Shown one piece after another: positions 32,354 through 44,339 of a DNA stretch of 64,000 nucleotides. Position numbers and translations under genes: made by a program. Location of the stretch: the NCBI RefSeq assembly GCF_026745355.1, contig NC_079205.1, positions 47,408,027-47,472,026 on the forward strand, given 5' to 3'. The notes under the pieces are model-generated. The model worked only from the letters and a program-made list of their open reading frames with translations, was not told the origin of the DNA and searched no databases. Source of the DNA: Beta vulgaris subsp. vulgaris. Lineage: Eukaryota; Streptophyta; Magnoliopsida; Caryophyllales; Amaranthaceae. How positions within the stretch are numbered: position 1 is the first letter of the stretch; each line of letters opens with the position of its first letter.

Positions 32354-33597
32354 ATGAACTCCTTCAACTTAAACTTTTCCCGTTCAAGTTCCTCTAGTTC
32401 CAATGAAAGAAGATCATCACGAGAAATAGATGATTTCTTGACCAATATTGTTTGACCACTTGCTCCAACTCTTATATAAAATGTAACTCCAACACCAAGG
32501 AATAGAAGAGCAAAAGTGACTGATGATAATGAACAAGGTCATTCACGGCCTAATCGAGGCAGGAAGGAAGGTCATAGAAGCTTGTTCAATGATTACTTTC
32601 TGATTAACAAGTCTATCCAGCTCGTTTATTTCGTCGAAGATTTCGAATGCAACGACATGTCTTTCTTCGGATTATGGACAGTGTCGTTGCAAGTGATGTA
32701 TGGTTCACTCAAAAAAGTGATGTTATGGGTCAGTTAGGTTTATTGCCCCTACAAAAGTGTACAGCGGCTATTCGAATGCTTGCCTACGGGGTAGCGGCGG
32801 ATTCACTTGACGAGTATGTGCGAATTAGTGAAAGCACAGCTCGAATATCATTGATGAAATTCACGAAGGGGGTCATCATGAAATTTGGTGCGGAGTACTT
32901 GAGACGGCCTACTCCAGACGATTTGGCTAGACTACTCAGATTCGGTGAAGAACGTGGATTTCCGGGCATGGTTGGCAGCATAGATTGTATGCATTGGGAA
33001 TGGAAAAATTGTCCGACTGCATGGAAAGGACAATATCAAGGAAGAGCTGGTGTTGCTACTTTAGTTCTTGAAGTTGTTGCTGATCGTGACTCATGGATAT
33101 GGCATTCTTTCTTCCGGATACCAGGTTCGTGCAATGACCTAAATGTTCTTCACCGATCTCCTGTGTTTAGGGATGTTTTAGAAGGTCGAGCACCACCTGT
33201 GCAGTTTACGGTGAATGGTAACCAATATGATAAGGGTTATTATCTCACTGATGGTATATATCTGAATTGGGCAACATTCATTCAATTAGTTACATGTCCT
33301 CAAACTGTCAAGGACAAGTTATTTGCTCAACACCAAGAAGGAGCGCGAAAAGATGTAGAGAGAGCATTTGGGGTGCTGCAATCTCGGTTTGTTATTGTTC
33401 GTAGACCATCCCTCGCATGGAATGAGGAAATTCTCAATGACATCATGTTGTCTTGCATTATCATGCACAACATGATTGTGGAAGATGAACGAGATATGTA
33501 TGCACACTATGCAGATACTACTGAATTCACTACCAACATAAGTAATAATGGGGACGAATTTGAATATTATCATGATCGGATCGTAGATATCAACTAG
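32354..33597 (+). pseudogene. PIF/Harbinger transposase (DDE superfamily 4), N-terminus broken
   Basis: The catalytic part is one open frame (32647-33597, 316 codons from an internal Met). D is in GSIDCMHW (about residue 113), D in GSCNDLN (about 164) and E in ARKDVERAFG (about 238), giving the expected DDE triad. HNMIVEDE follows, as in ALP1/harbinger proteins. Upstream, the likely start MNSFNLNFSRSSSSS at 32354 leads to two stops, and a frameshift near 32606 separates FNDYF from PARLFRRRFRM. The core could be expressed only as a truncated protein. It would normally cut and paste elements at TTA sites and could mobilise Tourist-type MITEs with matching ends. Confidence 0.85.
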
Positions 33598-34339
33598 TAC
33601 ATGGCCAATAGAGACGCAATTGAAGATCAACATGTGCATCATTCCTTGAAACGTGATTTGGTTGCCAATATATGGCAGAAATAAATTTGGTGGGAATGCT
33701 AATTAAGAGCATTTTATGTATTTCTTTCTTAATTAAGTTTTATGTTTTTCGTTCTTAGTTAAGTTTTATGTACTTTTTTTCTTAATTAAGTTTGTAATTG
33801 TCACACCAATGTAGCATTTTATGTATTTCGTTCTTAAAATTATATTAAAAAAGCTTATTATGTTTCATAAATTAATTAGTAGATCGTTAATTATGTATGC
33901 ATAAGATAGTGGTAACTAATTTCGTATTTAATTACTTAATGAAAACACTAATTACATATGCTACGTATTAGTAAGAGCAAAATATGTAGATAACTTAATT
34001 ATTAAAATGATTATTATAATTTTAAAATTATTAATTTAATTAAGTAATAATAAAATATCAATTAGTGATGAATATTTCATATCATTAAAAAGTAAATAAT
34101 AAAAATATGGTATGATGGTGGTTGAGTGATGAGAGAGAAAAAGTAGTTGGGCAGGGTCAAAAAGTAAGAGAGATAGGAAAAAGTAGTTGGGATGATTGAA
34201 AAATGGTTCATTGTTAAGGAGATGAGTGGGAAAAGATTGTGAGATGTTATTTTTTAGAGAGTGAAAGTTAGAAAGAGAGTGGGATGCTCTCTTTTTTTCA
34301 ATTATGAATAATGGTGCTCTTAGTACTCACTTTTCATAA

Positions 34340-34679
34340 TACTCTTTATATTTTCCTTTTTTTTATCTATTTCTAAATACTTTTTACATTTCTATTCTAG
34401 AATATGATCCACTATCATTTTAATCATTCTACCTTTTAATTACTGATTCATACTCTCTCTTCTCCAAATAAAATAATATCACTCTTATTACCTACCAACT
34501 CCAACCATGCATGACCTACATTCTCTCTTCTTAAATTAAAATAATACTACTTTTACTAACTACTAACTCCTATCACATCCACTTTTCAATAAAATAACAA
34601 TTGATAATCAAACAACAACTTATCATCTAAAATTATGTGCCTTGGTAAGTGTCAAGAGTATTCTGAGACGGTGGGAGTA
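34340..34679. repeat. Decayed Stowaway-like MITE
   Basis: The right end is GACGGTGGGAGTA and the left is TACTCTTTATATTTTCC, with several ACTCCT/CTAACT blocks between. Only the right terminus is convincing, and the left boundary is approximate. Confidence 0.35.
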
Positions 34680-34901
34680 TTAGATGTAAAACTAGTTGTT
34701 GCCCGGGCGTTACTACGAGTTATTTTTTTGGGCTCAATCCCTCTCCTGGTTTGGGTAGCCTGTTGATTTGCCTGAGATACAACCTTACGATCTACTTTGT
34801 CATTTGAAGAATAGAACAAAGTCTTAGCTTGTTATACTATATTATAGGCAAGCTAGTAGTAGTTAACCTTATCTTGATGCAATTGCTAAATCATGCGAAC
34901 G
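34680..34901. other. Unassigned flank of the hAT element
   Basis: It contains GTTGCCCGGGCGTTAC and other moderately GC-rich sequence with no recognised end or domain. The last 50 bases belong to the RNase H-like remnant that resumes at 39928. Confidence 0.3.
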
Positions 34902-34909
34902 GTACTCAC

Positions 34910-37900
34910 TAGGAATGACAACGGGTCGGACTTGGACCGGATTTCGCATAATCCGACTCCGACCATACAAGAAGTCGGATTTTAAATCTAACTCAGACTC
35001 CAACTCCGATAATCCGACCCGACTTAAAATCCGAACATCCGACTCCGATCCGAATCCGACATCCGACTCCGATAATCCGAACATCCGACTTTCTTTTTGC
35101 ACGTTTTATTTTATAAAATATAAAAATCTTGTATAATACAAAAAATGTAATCATTACTAACAACAATACTATCTTCATATGACAATAATTTAAGTTTAAC
35201 TAAGCATATAAAATCAAATAGACAAATACATGATTAAAAAGAAAGGTCCATTCAACATAAAGTTCTCAATTTCATCCAAATCAACCTACGGTCCATACAA
35301 CAATAACAATCTTCTTCCCATGAAAACTAATCAATTATTTACATTAACTTTTCTTCAACTTTCGATGGAAACTAAATATCTTCATCCAAATCTTCAATCC
35401 TCAACTTTAATCAACCATGGCCAGCACAAACCTATACAATAAAGTCATTGTAACTTGTAAGTGTCACTATAATTAAAATTAACTAAATACACAAAACATA
35501 AACATATAAAATTCACCTTTTTCATTCTTCCATAGCTTCTACATCTTCATCATCATAGATAGGTGCACATTCAAGACTACCCTTGGTAACATCTAGAAAT
35601 TATAATTATGCTACATTAGTATTATGTAAAATGTAGTGACTAAAAGTTCGAATAAATGAAATAATTTGAAAATACCTTTGTAATGTAAACGCCTCCAACT
35701 TTGAAGACACATCAAAGCTTCAATAGTTTCCGGGAGAAGTCTACTTCGATGAGGCCCAATGATCCTACCACTTGTGCTAAATGCACTCTCGGAAGCAACG
35801 GTAGATATAGGAACCGCAAGAATATCTCTAGCAATCTTAGAGAGAGTGGGAAACGCATGTGATTGTGCATTCCACCAAGCCAAAAGATTAAACTTACTTC
35901 CATCAAGAACAATTCTTTGTTCTTCCAAATATGTCTCCACCTAACATTTACGAGACTTCTTAGGTGGTTGTTCCAAAACATGTTTCTCCCATAACCCCTC
36001 AACTTCATCCAAATCAACCATAGGCCTCTTACTATTAACATTGAGAGATGATGAAGGTGTCACGAAATAAGTTCCATCATGACATGTATCTTTCTCATAG
36101 TCATGAACTAAATCAACCAACAATCTTTTTACTCTACCACATTCAAATTCAACATCATCATACACAAGTTTATAATAAAAGCTCACACATTCTAATTTTC
36201 TTCTAGGATCCAAAATCGAAGCCGCCAATAGCATCACATTACTCACATTCCAATATTTATCAAACTTATCAATCATTTTTGAAGTCATAGTTTCAATCAC
36301 CTTATTCCCACAACGAAACCATATTCTCAAGGCAAGTCTAATTTCACAAACCTTTTGAAAATACAAATTTGTCATTGGATACTTTCTCCCCGAAAAAGCC
36401 TCGGTAGCCCTATGAAACAATGCCAACCTATCACATATGTCACTAGCCATTTTCCACTCTTCTTTACTAGGTAATTTAAGTTTATCCCTTCCGCTTTTAG
36501 TCACCTTTGAATCCAACCTAGTAAATGCATCTTTATACAAAATGGTTACTTGTAACATTTCACAGCATGAATTCCATCTTGTCTTATAATCCAAAATAAG
36601 TTTTTTAGTGATAGGAATCCTACAGTAATTACAAGCATCTTCAAATTTTTCATACCTATTTGGTGTTGATGTGCAAAAAGCAACAACACTACGAACTTTT
36701 TCAATTGCACCACTTATCATTTCTAACCCATCACCCACAATCAAGTTCAATATGTGAGCACAACATCGCATATGCAAATAAGTACCACCCAAAATAAGCT
36801 TGCTAGAATTAAGTTTCTCACGTAAAACATCCACAACGGCATCATTAGTTGTGCAATTGTCAAGTGTAATGGTAGTTACCTTCTCATCTAAATTGAAGCT
36901 CTTCAAACATTCAACCAATGCCTTGCTAATTGATTATTTGTTGTGTGGACACGGGACATACAAGAACCTAACAAATTCATTTAAATTGCACAAAAATTAG
37001 TCATGGAAAAATATTAAAGTAACATGTATAAACAAGAATAAAAACATAATAAACTAATATGAACCAACTACCTAATGATTTGATCTTGCAAAACCCAATC
37101 ATTATCAACATAATGCACCGTTACCGCCATATACCCTTTTCTTTGATTGTTACTAGTCCACATGTCCGTGGTAATAGCAACCCTAGACTCGTTCTCCGCC
37201 AACAACTTCATCAACCTTGATTTCTCTTCTTAAATTCTCGTAGGACATCCGTTTTAACGGTGTTCCTTGAGATAACCTTGAAATCCGGATTTAAACTTCT
37301 TGAATATCTCTTAAACCCAATTTGATCAACAATAGCAAGTGGATACTCATGCAATATAATCATGTTGACCAATTCACTTCTAGCAACTTGTGCATTGAAC
37401 TTAAAGTTGTTGCTTTACATCCATATTTTGTTTTGTCTTCATACATCTACGTATATGATTTTTCAAATGTGAAGTTCCATTCTTGCCTCCACCAACGAAA
37501 ACTTTGTTACAACCCATACATTTTGCCTTTATTTCATCATCCATTATTAGTTGCTCAAAATGCTTCCACACCATCGAAGTTAGCTTTCTACCATTAACAC
37601 CCACAAGTTCAACCACTAGGTCATCATTGGCCATATTTGAAGTTTTAGAATTACCATTCTTAGTTGTTTTAGTTTGTGTACCAAGGGTTGGCTCTTGTTC
37701 TTTAGAAGATGGATTACTAGATCTTTCAATAGGACTAGATGAAACTTCTTCCATCCCTACATACAAACAAAGAAAACACTCATATCAATGAAAAAATATA
37801 CTTAAGTCTTCAAAGAACCGAACTAGTAATCACAAACACACTTCAAATGTACAAATCATACCACAAAGTAAATATTTCCCACGAAAGAAAATATCAATTT

Positions 37901-39927
37901 ACAATAACAGGGTTAAAACATATCATAACAGAGAAGAAAAAATAAGGTACATAACTGCATTACTACTAATTCCATTTTTTCAGCTAATCACTGGGTTTTC
38001 ATTCTTCTTTTACAACTTGTCTCTCTTAAAGTTGAAAATTCCATTAAGAAAAGTAAGAATAGTCTAATTCCACTGCAAATACTAAGGCCAGTTCACAAAT
38101 ATTCAAAAAAATAATTAAAATCTCGTCCACTGATTACTATCAAATTCATACACTCTACTTCACTATTTCAGTAAGCATTATATAGTAGGAGACTAGGAGT
38201 AAACAGATATGAAATCCCCATAAAAGAAAAGTCACTTACACAAAATTACAACAAATAGAAAGTGACCTATATCATATTACTAGTAAATTTCATGAAGGAG
38301 ATGATGATTCATTACCTGGCTCGTCGGACTTCGTGAAAGAGTTGATAATTCGTTACCTGGCTTGCGTGAAGCAGACAACCAATCACTGATTTGCGGCATT
38401 TTGAGCGGTTGTTGGGGGGAGGCGGTGGTTTTAGAGTGAGAGTGAGGGTTTGAGGGAGGTGGTGGGCGGGTGAGAACTGAGAAATAAGGAAATTTGGTTA
38501 GGGTTTGTGTTGCACATTAGCCTGACTTCACTTTACTGTTTTCCAAATGAGAATTTTTTTACTTTTGTTTTTTGAATTAAAGAAATTTAATTAGTGACTT
38601 CTCTCTATCCTTTCTTATATATTAAAAAGTTGAACTTTATGAAAAAGAAATTTACAATCACAATTTTGCTTCTTTTTTCCTTTTGTATCTTTGAAGGAAA
38701 CAAATTTAATTATTCAACATTTTTCCATCCTTTCTTATTGAGTAAAAACTTTAATTTTAAAAAGAAAGCACAAGAAATAAACATTTAAGTAATGAATGTG
38801 ATATCATAAAAACGAGTAGTACAAAATATGGTATAACAAATTGACCCAGGTGATCTACTTCTTAATCGCACAAGTTGGCTAAGGTAGTCGTTATGATGTA
38901 TGGCATCGTAAAATGAGTAGTACAAAGTATTTGTTGTTTGTTTTTGATAGTTTCATCTTTTCAGTATGAGTTATAAAAATTTAACAAGGTCAGTAAAAAG
39001 TTATGATGTATCATATATAACACTAACTAATAACGATGATCATGAACATATACGGATAACATAAATCATATTGGATCAACATATCTTTTTGTCATATCAT
39101 GAGTTATACGTTTGTGTTTTATGTACGAAAAATTATTTCGAGTCATACAACCTTTGGTTAAAAGTTGGGGATTATTAAGAATGAAAGGTTTTATAACAAG
39201 GCCAAATTGAGTATATATAAATTAGGTCTTGTCTAATAAAAGTATACAATTATTGTAGTACACACATAACTACACTAGATAATATATTAGAGTTTTAAAT
39301 TAGATTTAGCTATTTACACAGGTCATAAGGTTTATCGGGTACTAGACTATTAGGTTGGTCCATCATCGGATTGAGTATATATAGGTAAGATCTTGTCTAA
39401 TAAAAGTATATAATATTTTTAAATGATATCGTAACTCATAAGCATATGTATTATAAGTTTTATATGTGTGGCAAGTGTCAACCATCACGTCACACACACA
39501 TACTACATTATAGAGTACTGGCATGTCACGACTCATGTGGCAGGTCCACCTACGCATTTTTCCTTTAATAGGAACGCCTTTGAATATAAACTAAGAGTCT
39601 AAGACTAATTGCCTTGAAAGTTAAAATCAAATTGAGAATATACATACATTAATTCAAAAAAAAGACTAATTGCTTCAAAGTCGGATTATGTCGGAGTTGG
39701 ATGTCGAGTCGGATTATGTCGGAGTCGGAGTTGGACATCCATCGGAGTCGGATCGGAGGTGTCGGATTTTTTATGAGATCCAACTCCGACTCCGACCCTA
39801 CTCCTACTCGTAGTCGGACTTTTTAAACGGAGTCGGATGCAGATTTTTTTTTCTCGGAGTCGGCTCGAATTTTTTGCCTCGGGTCGGGGCGGACTAGGGT
39901 CGGATCCGGACTGAATTGCCATCCCTA
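34910..39927 (-). mobile_element. hAT element with perfect 8-bp duplication
   Basis: The termini are TAGGAATGACAA and TTGCCATCCCTA, flanked by GTACTCAC on both sides (34902-34909 and 39928-39935). The subterminal regions repeat CCGACTCCGA and TCGGAGTCGG (34920-35095 and 39675-39905), as expected for hAT transposase-binding clusters. It encodes a decayed transposase on the minus strand. Total length is 5018 bp. Confidence 0.92.
35522..37754 (-). pseudogene. hAT transposase, RICESLEEPER-like, with stops and frameshifts
   Basis: From MEEVSSSPIERSSN at 37754: a BED-type zinc finger (VWKHFEQL, KCMGCNKVF, TSHLKNHIRRC), then MIILHEYPLAIVDQIGF and AITTDMWTSNNQRKGYMAVT. The segment TITLDNCTTNDAVVDVL, the MRCCAHILNLIV motif and WNSCCEML follow, and a C-terminal hATC dimerisation region (FPTLSKIARDILAVPISTVA, ESAFSTSGRII). 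An intron lies near 36971-37072. A last small exon ends EDVEAMEE at 35522. Breaks include a frameshift after VKQQL near 37400, a frameshift near 37215, a stop near 36935 (PHNK) and a TAG at 35941-35943. The family also includes domesticated host genes, but these lesions argue against that here. Confidence 0.85.
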
Positions 39928-39935
39928 GTACTCAC

Positions 39936-40165
39936 GAAGTCGGTCCACATGACAATGCTATCCGTCGTCTTGGTTGCCTCCTGCAGACCATGCCAAATCG
40001 TCGGGAGCTATGTATGAGTCGAATCCAAAGCAAATACTCTTGTGGCTCCATCAACGTCCTCCCCATTCCAACAAAAGGACCACCCAACGACGGCAGCCTC
40101 GCTTAGTCTTCCATGCTTCATCTACTACAATCACCACCATGCCTAGTTGAGGGAACCCTGTGAAC
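39936..40165 (-). pseudogene. RNase H-like (retroelement) remnant, split by the hAT element
   Basis: On the minus strand the reading VVIVDEAWKTKRGCRRWVVL is followed by broken sequence, then WHGLQEATKTTDSIVMWTDF and VSTVRMI. It runs straight into 34909-34850 once the hAT and one copy of its duplication are ignored. The spacing of VDEAW, LQEA and WTD resembles plant retroelement RNase H domains. Stops are present. The identification rests on few residues. Confidence 0.35.
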
Positions 40166-40526
40166 CACCTAACAAGTTTTCCTTTATAATCGTTGAAGTT
40201 GGGTCAGGTGCCTCTTGTGGCAAGAGACGTTGCACACACAACCTATAGATATTCTCCTTTATCAGACTCATGAGTTGCAACGAATGGGACTGAATGCCCC
40301 TGAAAATGACCGCATTTCGATAGCACTAGATAATCCAAAGAACAATGACAAACTGATATGTATGAGAAATGACAATCCTATTTCTGGTAGGGTTTGTGTT
40401 GTTTTCCTTATTCTAGTAGGAATAGGACTCTTAAATCCTAATCCTAGTAGGATTAGAACTCCTAGTTCTATAAGGAGTTTTAAAGTTTTAGTTTGTTCAT
40501 AATTCTAGTTGAGTTAGAAATTGAAA
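40166..40526. other. Possible LTR-retrotransposon remnant, left part
   Basis: The repeated TCCTAATCCTAGTAGGATTAG-type sequence (40380-40470), continued beyond the CACTA insert (42369-42660, ending CATTAAAGAAATCTGAG), resembles the body of some plant LTRs. I could not find a matching second LTR, a primer-binding site or gag/pol. The call is weak. Confidence 0.25.
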
Positions 40527-42365
40527 CACTAGGGGAAAAAAGGAAGGGTTGCGCTGGAAGGGTTGCGTTTTCTTCAAAACGCAACCCTTCTTTATTGTAG
40601 GGCTGCACTTTTAAGTAAAACGCAATTCTTCTTTCTCTGTAGGGCTGCGGCTTTAAAGAAAACCGCAGTCCTTTACAAAAAGGGTTGCACTTGTCTAAAA
40701 AACGCAGCCCTTCTTACAGTTAGAAGGGCTGCATTTTTTAAGTCAAGCACATCCCTTTTAAATGAAGGGTTGCACTTGACTAAAAAACGCAGCCCTTCCA
40801 ACTTTAAGAGGGCTGCGTTTTTTAGACAAGCGCAGCCCTTTATGGGCTTTTTTTATTTTATTTAAAAACAAGCGCGTATTGGGCTTAAAATGTTAAGCGG
40901 GCTAGGGTTTATTTCTCCCTCCCTCATTCTCTCTCCTCTCTCATAATCCCATTCTCTCTCTCTTCTCTCACAACCGCGTTCTCCCCCTGCCTCTCTCTCC
41001 TCCCTTTACTCATTCTCTCTCTCTCACCAAAGCCCAGCCCCTAAATCTTCGCCGTCGATTTCATCATCCTCGCATTCGATTTCATCATCTTCGTCGTCGA
41101 TTTCATCATCTTCGTCGATTTCATCATCTTCGCCGTCGAGAGAAGTGTGGCTGTTCTTTTTCTTTCCTTTTGCAGTTCTTAGATATGTGCTTATCAGCTT
41201 CTGTTTTAGCGCCTCCTGCTAAGCTCTCGTCTTCAAATGCTTGTTGAGTGTTGCCAAATTATTGTTGTTTTGAGGAAGAAAATCAATGAATCTAATCTCT
41301 CTTTATAGAGATGTAAATCTCAACATTCCTACCCTATAATTTTATTAAGCCATCCGTTATCCTACTAATTAACCTTAGACAATCTCAATTTATATTCAGC
41401 TTTTAATTGTTTGATGATTCATCTCTTGTGTAATGTTTGCATTTTCTGCAGCCTGCATGTACAGTGTGAAGGCATTTCTTTGTGTAGTTATTGCAATGTT
41501 AAGATCCATGTGAGTCAATTGCTTATTGTTGGCGTTGTCTATGGGATTGGTGCAGACTGTCAAGTTAGTTGCTGAAGGAACATCAAGAAAAAGAAAGGAA
41601 GTGTATTCACTTGCAATTAAAAAATTTGGGAAGCAGCTAGTGGGTGAGGAGTGAAATGGTTGCAAATCATGGTATTTTTATTAGTATTTTGTATTAATCT
41701 TTAAAGTATAGGTTTCCCTTTCTACCCATTTGCTTGTATGGTTCACTGGTTCATAGATGAAAACATATCCAGCACGGGAAATATTAGGTTCCAACCATTT
41801 TCGGTTTGTCAAGATTTAGTTTTTATCATTTTTAATTTTTCTTTTTGTAATTTATTTGTTACTTATAATATTTAATGTTTACAATATATTCATCTGTTTT
41901 TGCGATAATATATATCTGGTTGGATATTCGTAGTTTTTGTTATTATATATAAATGTCAGTTTGTTATTTTGTTATAATTTTATCAGTTTGGAATTAATTT
42001 TGTGTCAATTGACATAAAAAATGCAAAAAAATAATTTTTATTTATTTTTTATTTTTTTGGGGTCCAAAAGGGCTGCAGTTTTGAGCTAAAACTGCAACCC
42101 TTCTAAGTTAAAAGGGTCGCGTTTTTGACAAAAACACATCCCTTCACTTGAAGGAGGGCTGCGTTTTTAGTCCAAAAACGCAGCCCTTCTAGCTACGAAG
42201 GGCTACGTTTGTGTGTAAAACTGCAGCCCTTCGTTTTGAAGGGCTGTGGTTTTCAACCGCAATCCTTCCTTTATGTTGAAGGGCTACTATGGAAAGGATT
42301 GCTGTCAAAAAACACAGCCCTAAGGGCCTTTTTAACCGCAGTCCTTCCTTATTTTTCCACTAGTG
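40527..42365 (+). mobile_element. Small non-autonomous CACTA element, TSD AAA
   Basis: The left end is CACTAGGGGAAAAAAGGAAGG and the right end CCTTCCTTATTTTTCCACTAGTG (both read on the plus strand), with AAA at 40524-40526 and 42366-42368. The subterminal regions contain many AAGGGCTGCGTTTT units in both orientations (40540-40850 and 42065-42350). The core has CT-rich and TTCATCATCTTCG repeats (40910-41140) and an AT-rich exon/intron-like part. No transposase was seen, and no host gene could be named. Confidence 0.88.
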
Positions 42366-42368
42366 AAA

Positions 42369-43792
42369 TCTTGGTTGGATTAGGATTCTAATTGGTGTAG
42401 AATTATAGTAGTAGAAGGAGTCCTTTGCTTGTGAGTTTTTACTATTCTACTTAGAATAGGTTTTTCTTACTTTAAGCACATTAGGAGTTTAGTTGGAGTA
42501 GGAGTGATAGTAGGCCCCCCAAGTTGGAGCTTATTCCACTTGGTTAGGACTTTGTTATTTCATTGTTATCTTGTGTTTAGTTTCCTAGTTCTAGTATGAT
42601 TGGGGTTTATTGTTACACGCACATAAGGCTTTGCTTTCATTAAAGAAATCTGAGTTTTAGAGTTTATGAAATTAAGAGTTATAATTGAGAGACTTTTGTG
42701 TGTTAGCTAACCACAAAACTGTAACCTGGACATTTCGAGGAGATTGTGCCTAGACCATAACTTTCCAACATTGAACGTTAACTGAGACTTCAAGGATCAA
42801 TCTATCCTGTATTTTCATGCATTAATAATCATAAAACACAAAAATATTTCCAGATTGTTCATTAGTTTTACATAAATTAGATTGGTTGATTTTAGTGTTC
42901 AAAAATTCCCACAAGATCCGATCTTTTTCTAGGGATTCTCGTGGTTTTTATAACTTCATTAAAAGGGGTTTTGGCATCCACATCATAAACTGGCACACTC
43001 GATGCTCCTATCCTTCTTCGCGGACCCTACACACAGAAAAAAAATAAGCTAGAAAATTTCTTACCCATTGCGCTAGAGAAATGTTGGTTGTGATGTCCAC
43101 ACAAACGCCGAGATTTGTGGCCATCCAAACATGTAGGCTTTATGAGCAATCGCGTATCATTTATCAATGTGAATTTGAAGTCCTAAATCAAACACTTGAG
43201 AGAACTAGAAAAAAGAGAGTTATAGGCATTGGATTGTGATCAGGAAATGATCTTCCAATTCTTTTAAAATTTCTTTATAATAAATTAAAGTATGAATTAA
43301 TCATGAACATAACACTCGACTTCAAGATAGTACAAATATATAATTACTTACGAAAAATACAATACAATCTTGTTTTTGAATTTAGGTGAATTTGTAAGAA
43401 TATAATCGATGCAATTAAATAGTGTAGTAGTGTTAAGTACGAAGGTTATAAAAATTTGAAGAGTTCTTTACTTCTTTTTTTAATATAAGAGTACTGAAAG
43501 GTAAGACACACCATTGTTAGCAGCAGCTCAATGCGTGTATATATATATGTATATATATATATATATATTTGTATTAATTGTTTTAAATATAGAAGTATTA
43601 TATTCTCTTTAAATTAGAAAAAAATTTCAGAAGGATCAACATGAGATTGTGGAGGAGTAAATTAGGGCTTTTGTATCTCAAAATGGAAGGTAATGGGTTG
43701 GAGTCTTAAAACATACGTTTTTATTGTTTTATATGTCTCATTTGATTGTGTGTTGGGGGGTACATGTGGCAAATGACATGTTTTTGCCTTGG

Positions 43793-43850
<58 letters not shown>

Positions 43851-43991
43851 TTCAGATTCCATGTAAGTTGCCCGGAAATCGTGACATAAAAAATTATAAA
43901 TAGTTGATGGGGTGTTAACGCATTGGATTATTCTAAACACAATAGACAATGATTTAACATTGTTTAATTCCCTCGAAACCAAGAATAATTA
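42369..43991. other. No gene recognised; retroelement-like flank and TA repeats
   Basis: It continues the possible LTR-type sequence to about 42700, then AT-rich DNA. A short ATATAT tract lies at 43538-43567 and a long (TA)n tract at 43797-43848. No coding signal or element end could be supported between 42700 and 43980. Confidence 0.3.
43797..43848. repeat. (TA)n microsatellite
   Basis: About 26 TA units without interruption. It forces an artificial isoleucine-tyrosine run in translated frames. Confidence 0.95.
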
Positions 43992-44293
43992 TTAAGTTAC
44001 GTCGCTTTTATTTGGAATTGCCAATGTTTTGCTTCTTGGAGGTAGATGGATGCGCATCCAACATATTCCCCCTAATCCACGCTATTAATAGGAAATGGAC
44101 GGAGCTTTTTGCACGTACCATGGATGAGTGTAAGTTGGTTGACTTGGGTTTTTATGGTCCGAAATACACTTGGACGAATAAAAGGAAAACTAAACCTATA
44201 TTTGAGAGATTGGATCGTGGATGGGGAAATCTGGATTGGATTACCACCTTCTCGAATACTTCTTTTTGGCATCTAACTAGGATCACATCAGAT
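43992..44293 (+). pseudogene. Second LINE, endonuclease remnant (5' of the CACTA insertion)
   Basis: Endonuclease motifs WTELFARTMDECKLVDLGF, YGPKYTWTNKR and FERLDRGWGN lead to ITSDH, where the reading is cut at 44293. It resumes as DHCPVLLELD at 50623. The N-terminal endonuclease part is mostly deleted (only a WNC-like start remains near 44015). This is a different and older LINE than the one at 19895-26595. Confidence 0.75.
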
Positions 44294-44339
44294 CACTACC
44301 AAAAAAATTGGCTATAGAGGCACATCATTTGGCCGACTT

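Larger units (their letters stand above)
26686..34319 (+). mobile_element. PIF/Harbinger element with TTA duplication, split by a CACTA element
   Basis: The left end is GAGCACCCTTATTCATGAG and the right end, reverse complemented, is GAGCACCATTATTCATAAT. TTA lies on both sides (26683-26685 and 34320-34322), the hallmark TSD of this superfamily. Inside are an ORF1 (Myb/SANT-like) and a DDE transposase, both on the plus strand. A 3067-bp CACTA element interrupts ORF1. Without that insert the element is about 4.6 kb, a normal size. Confidence 0.88.
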
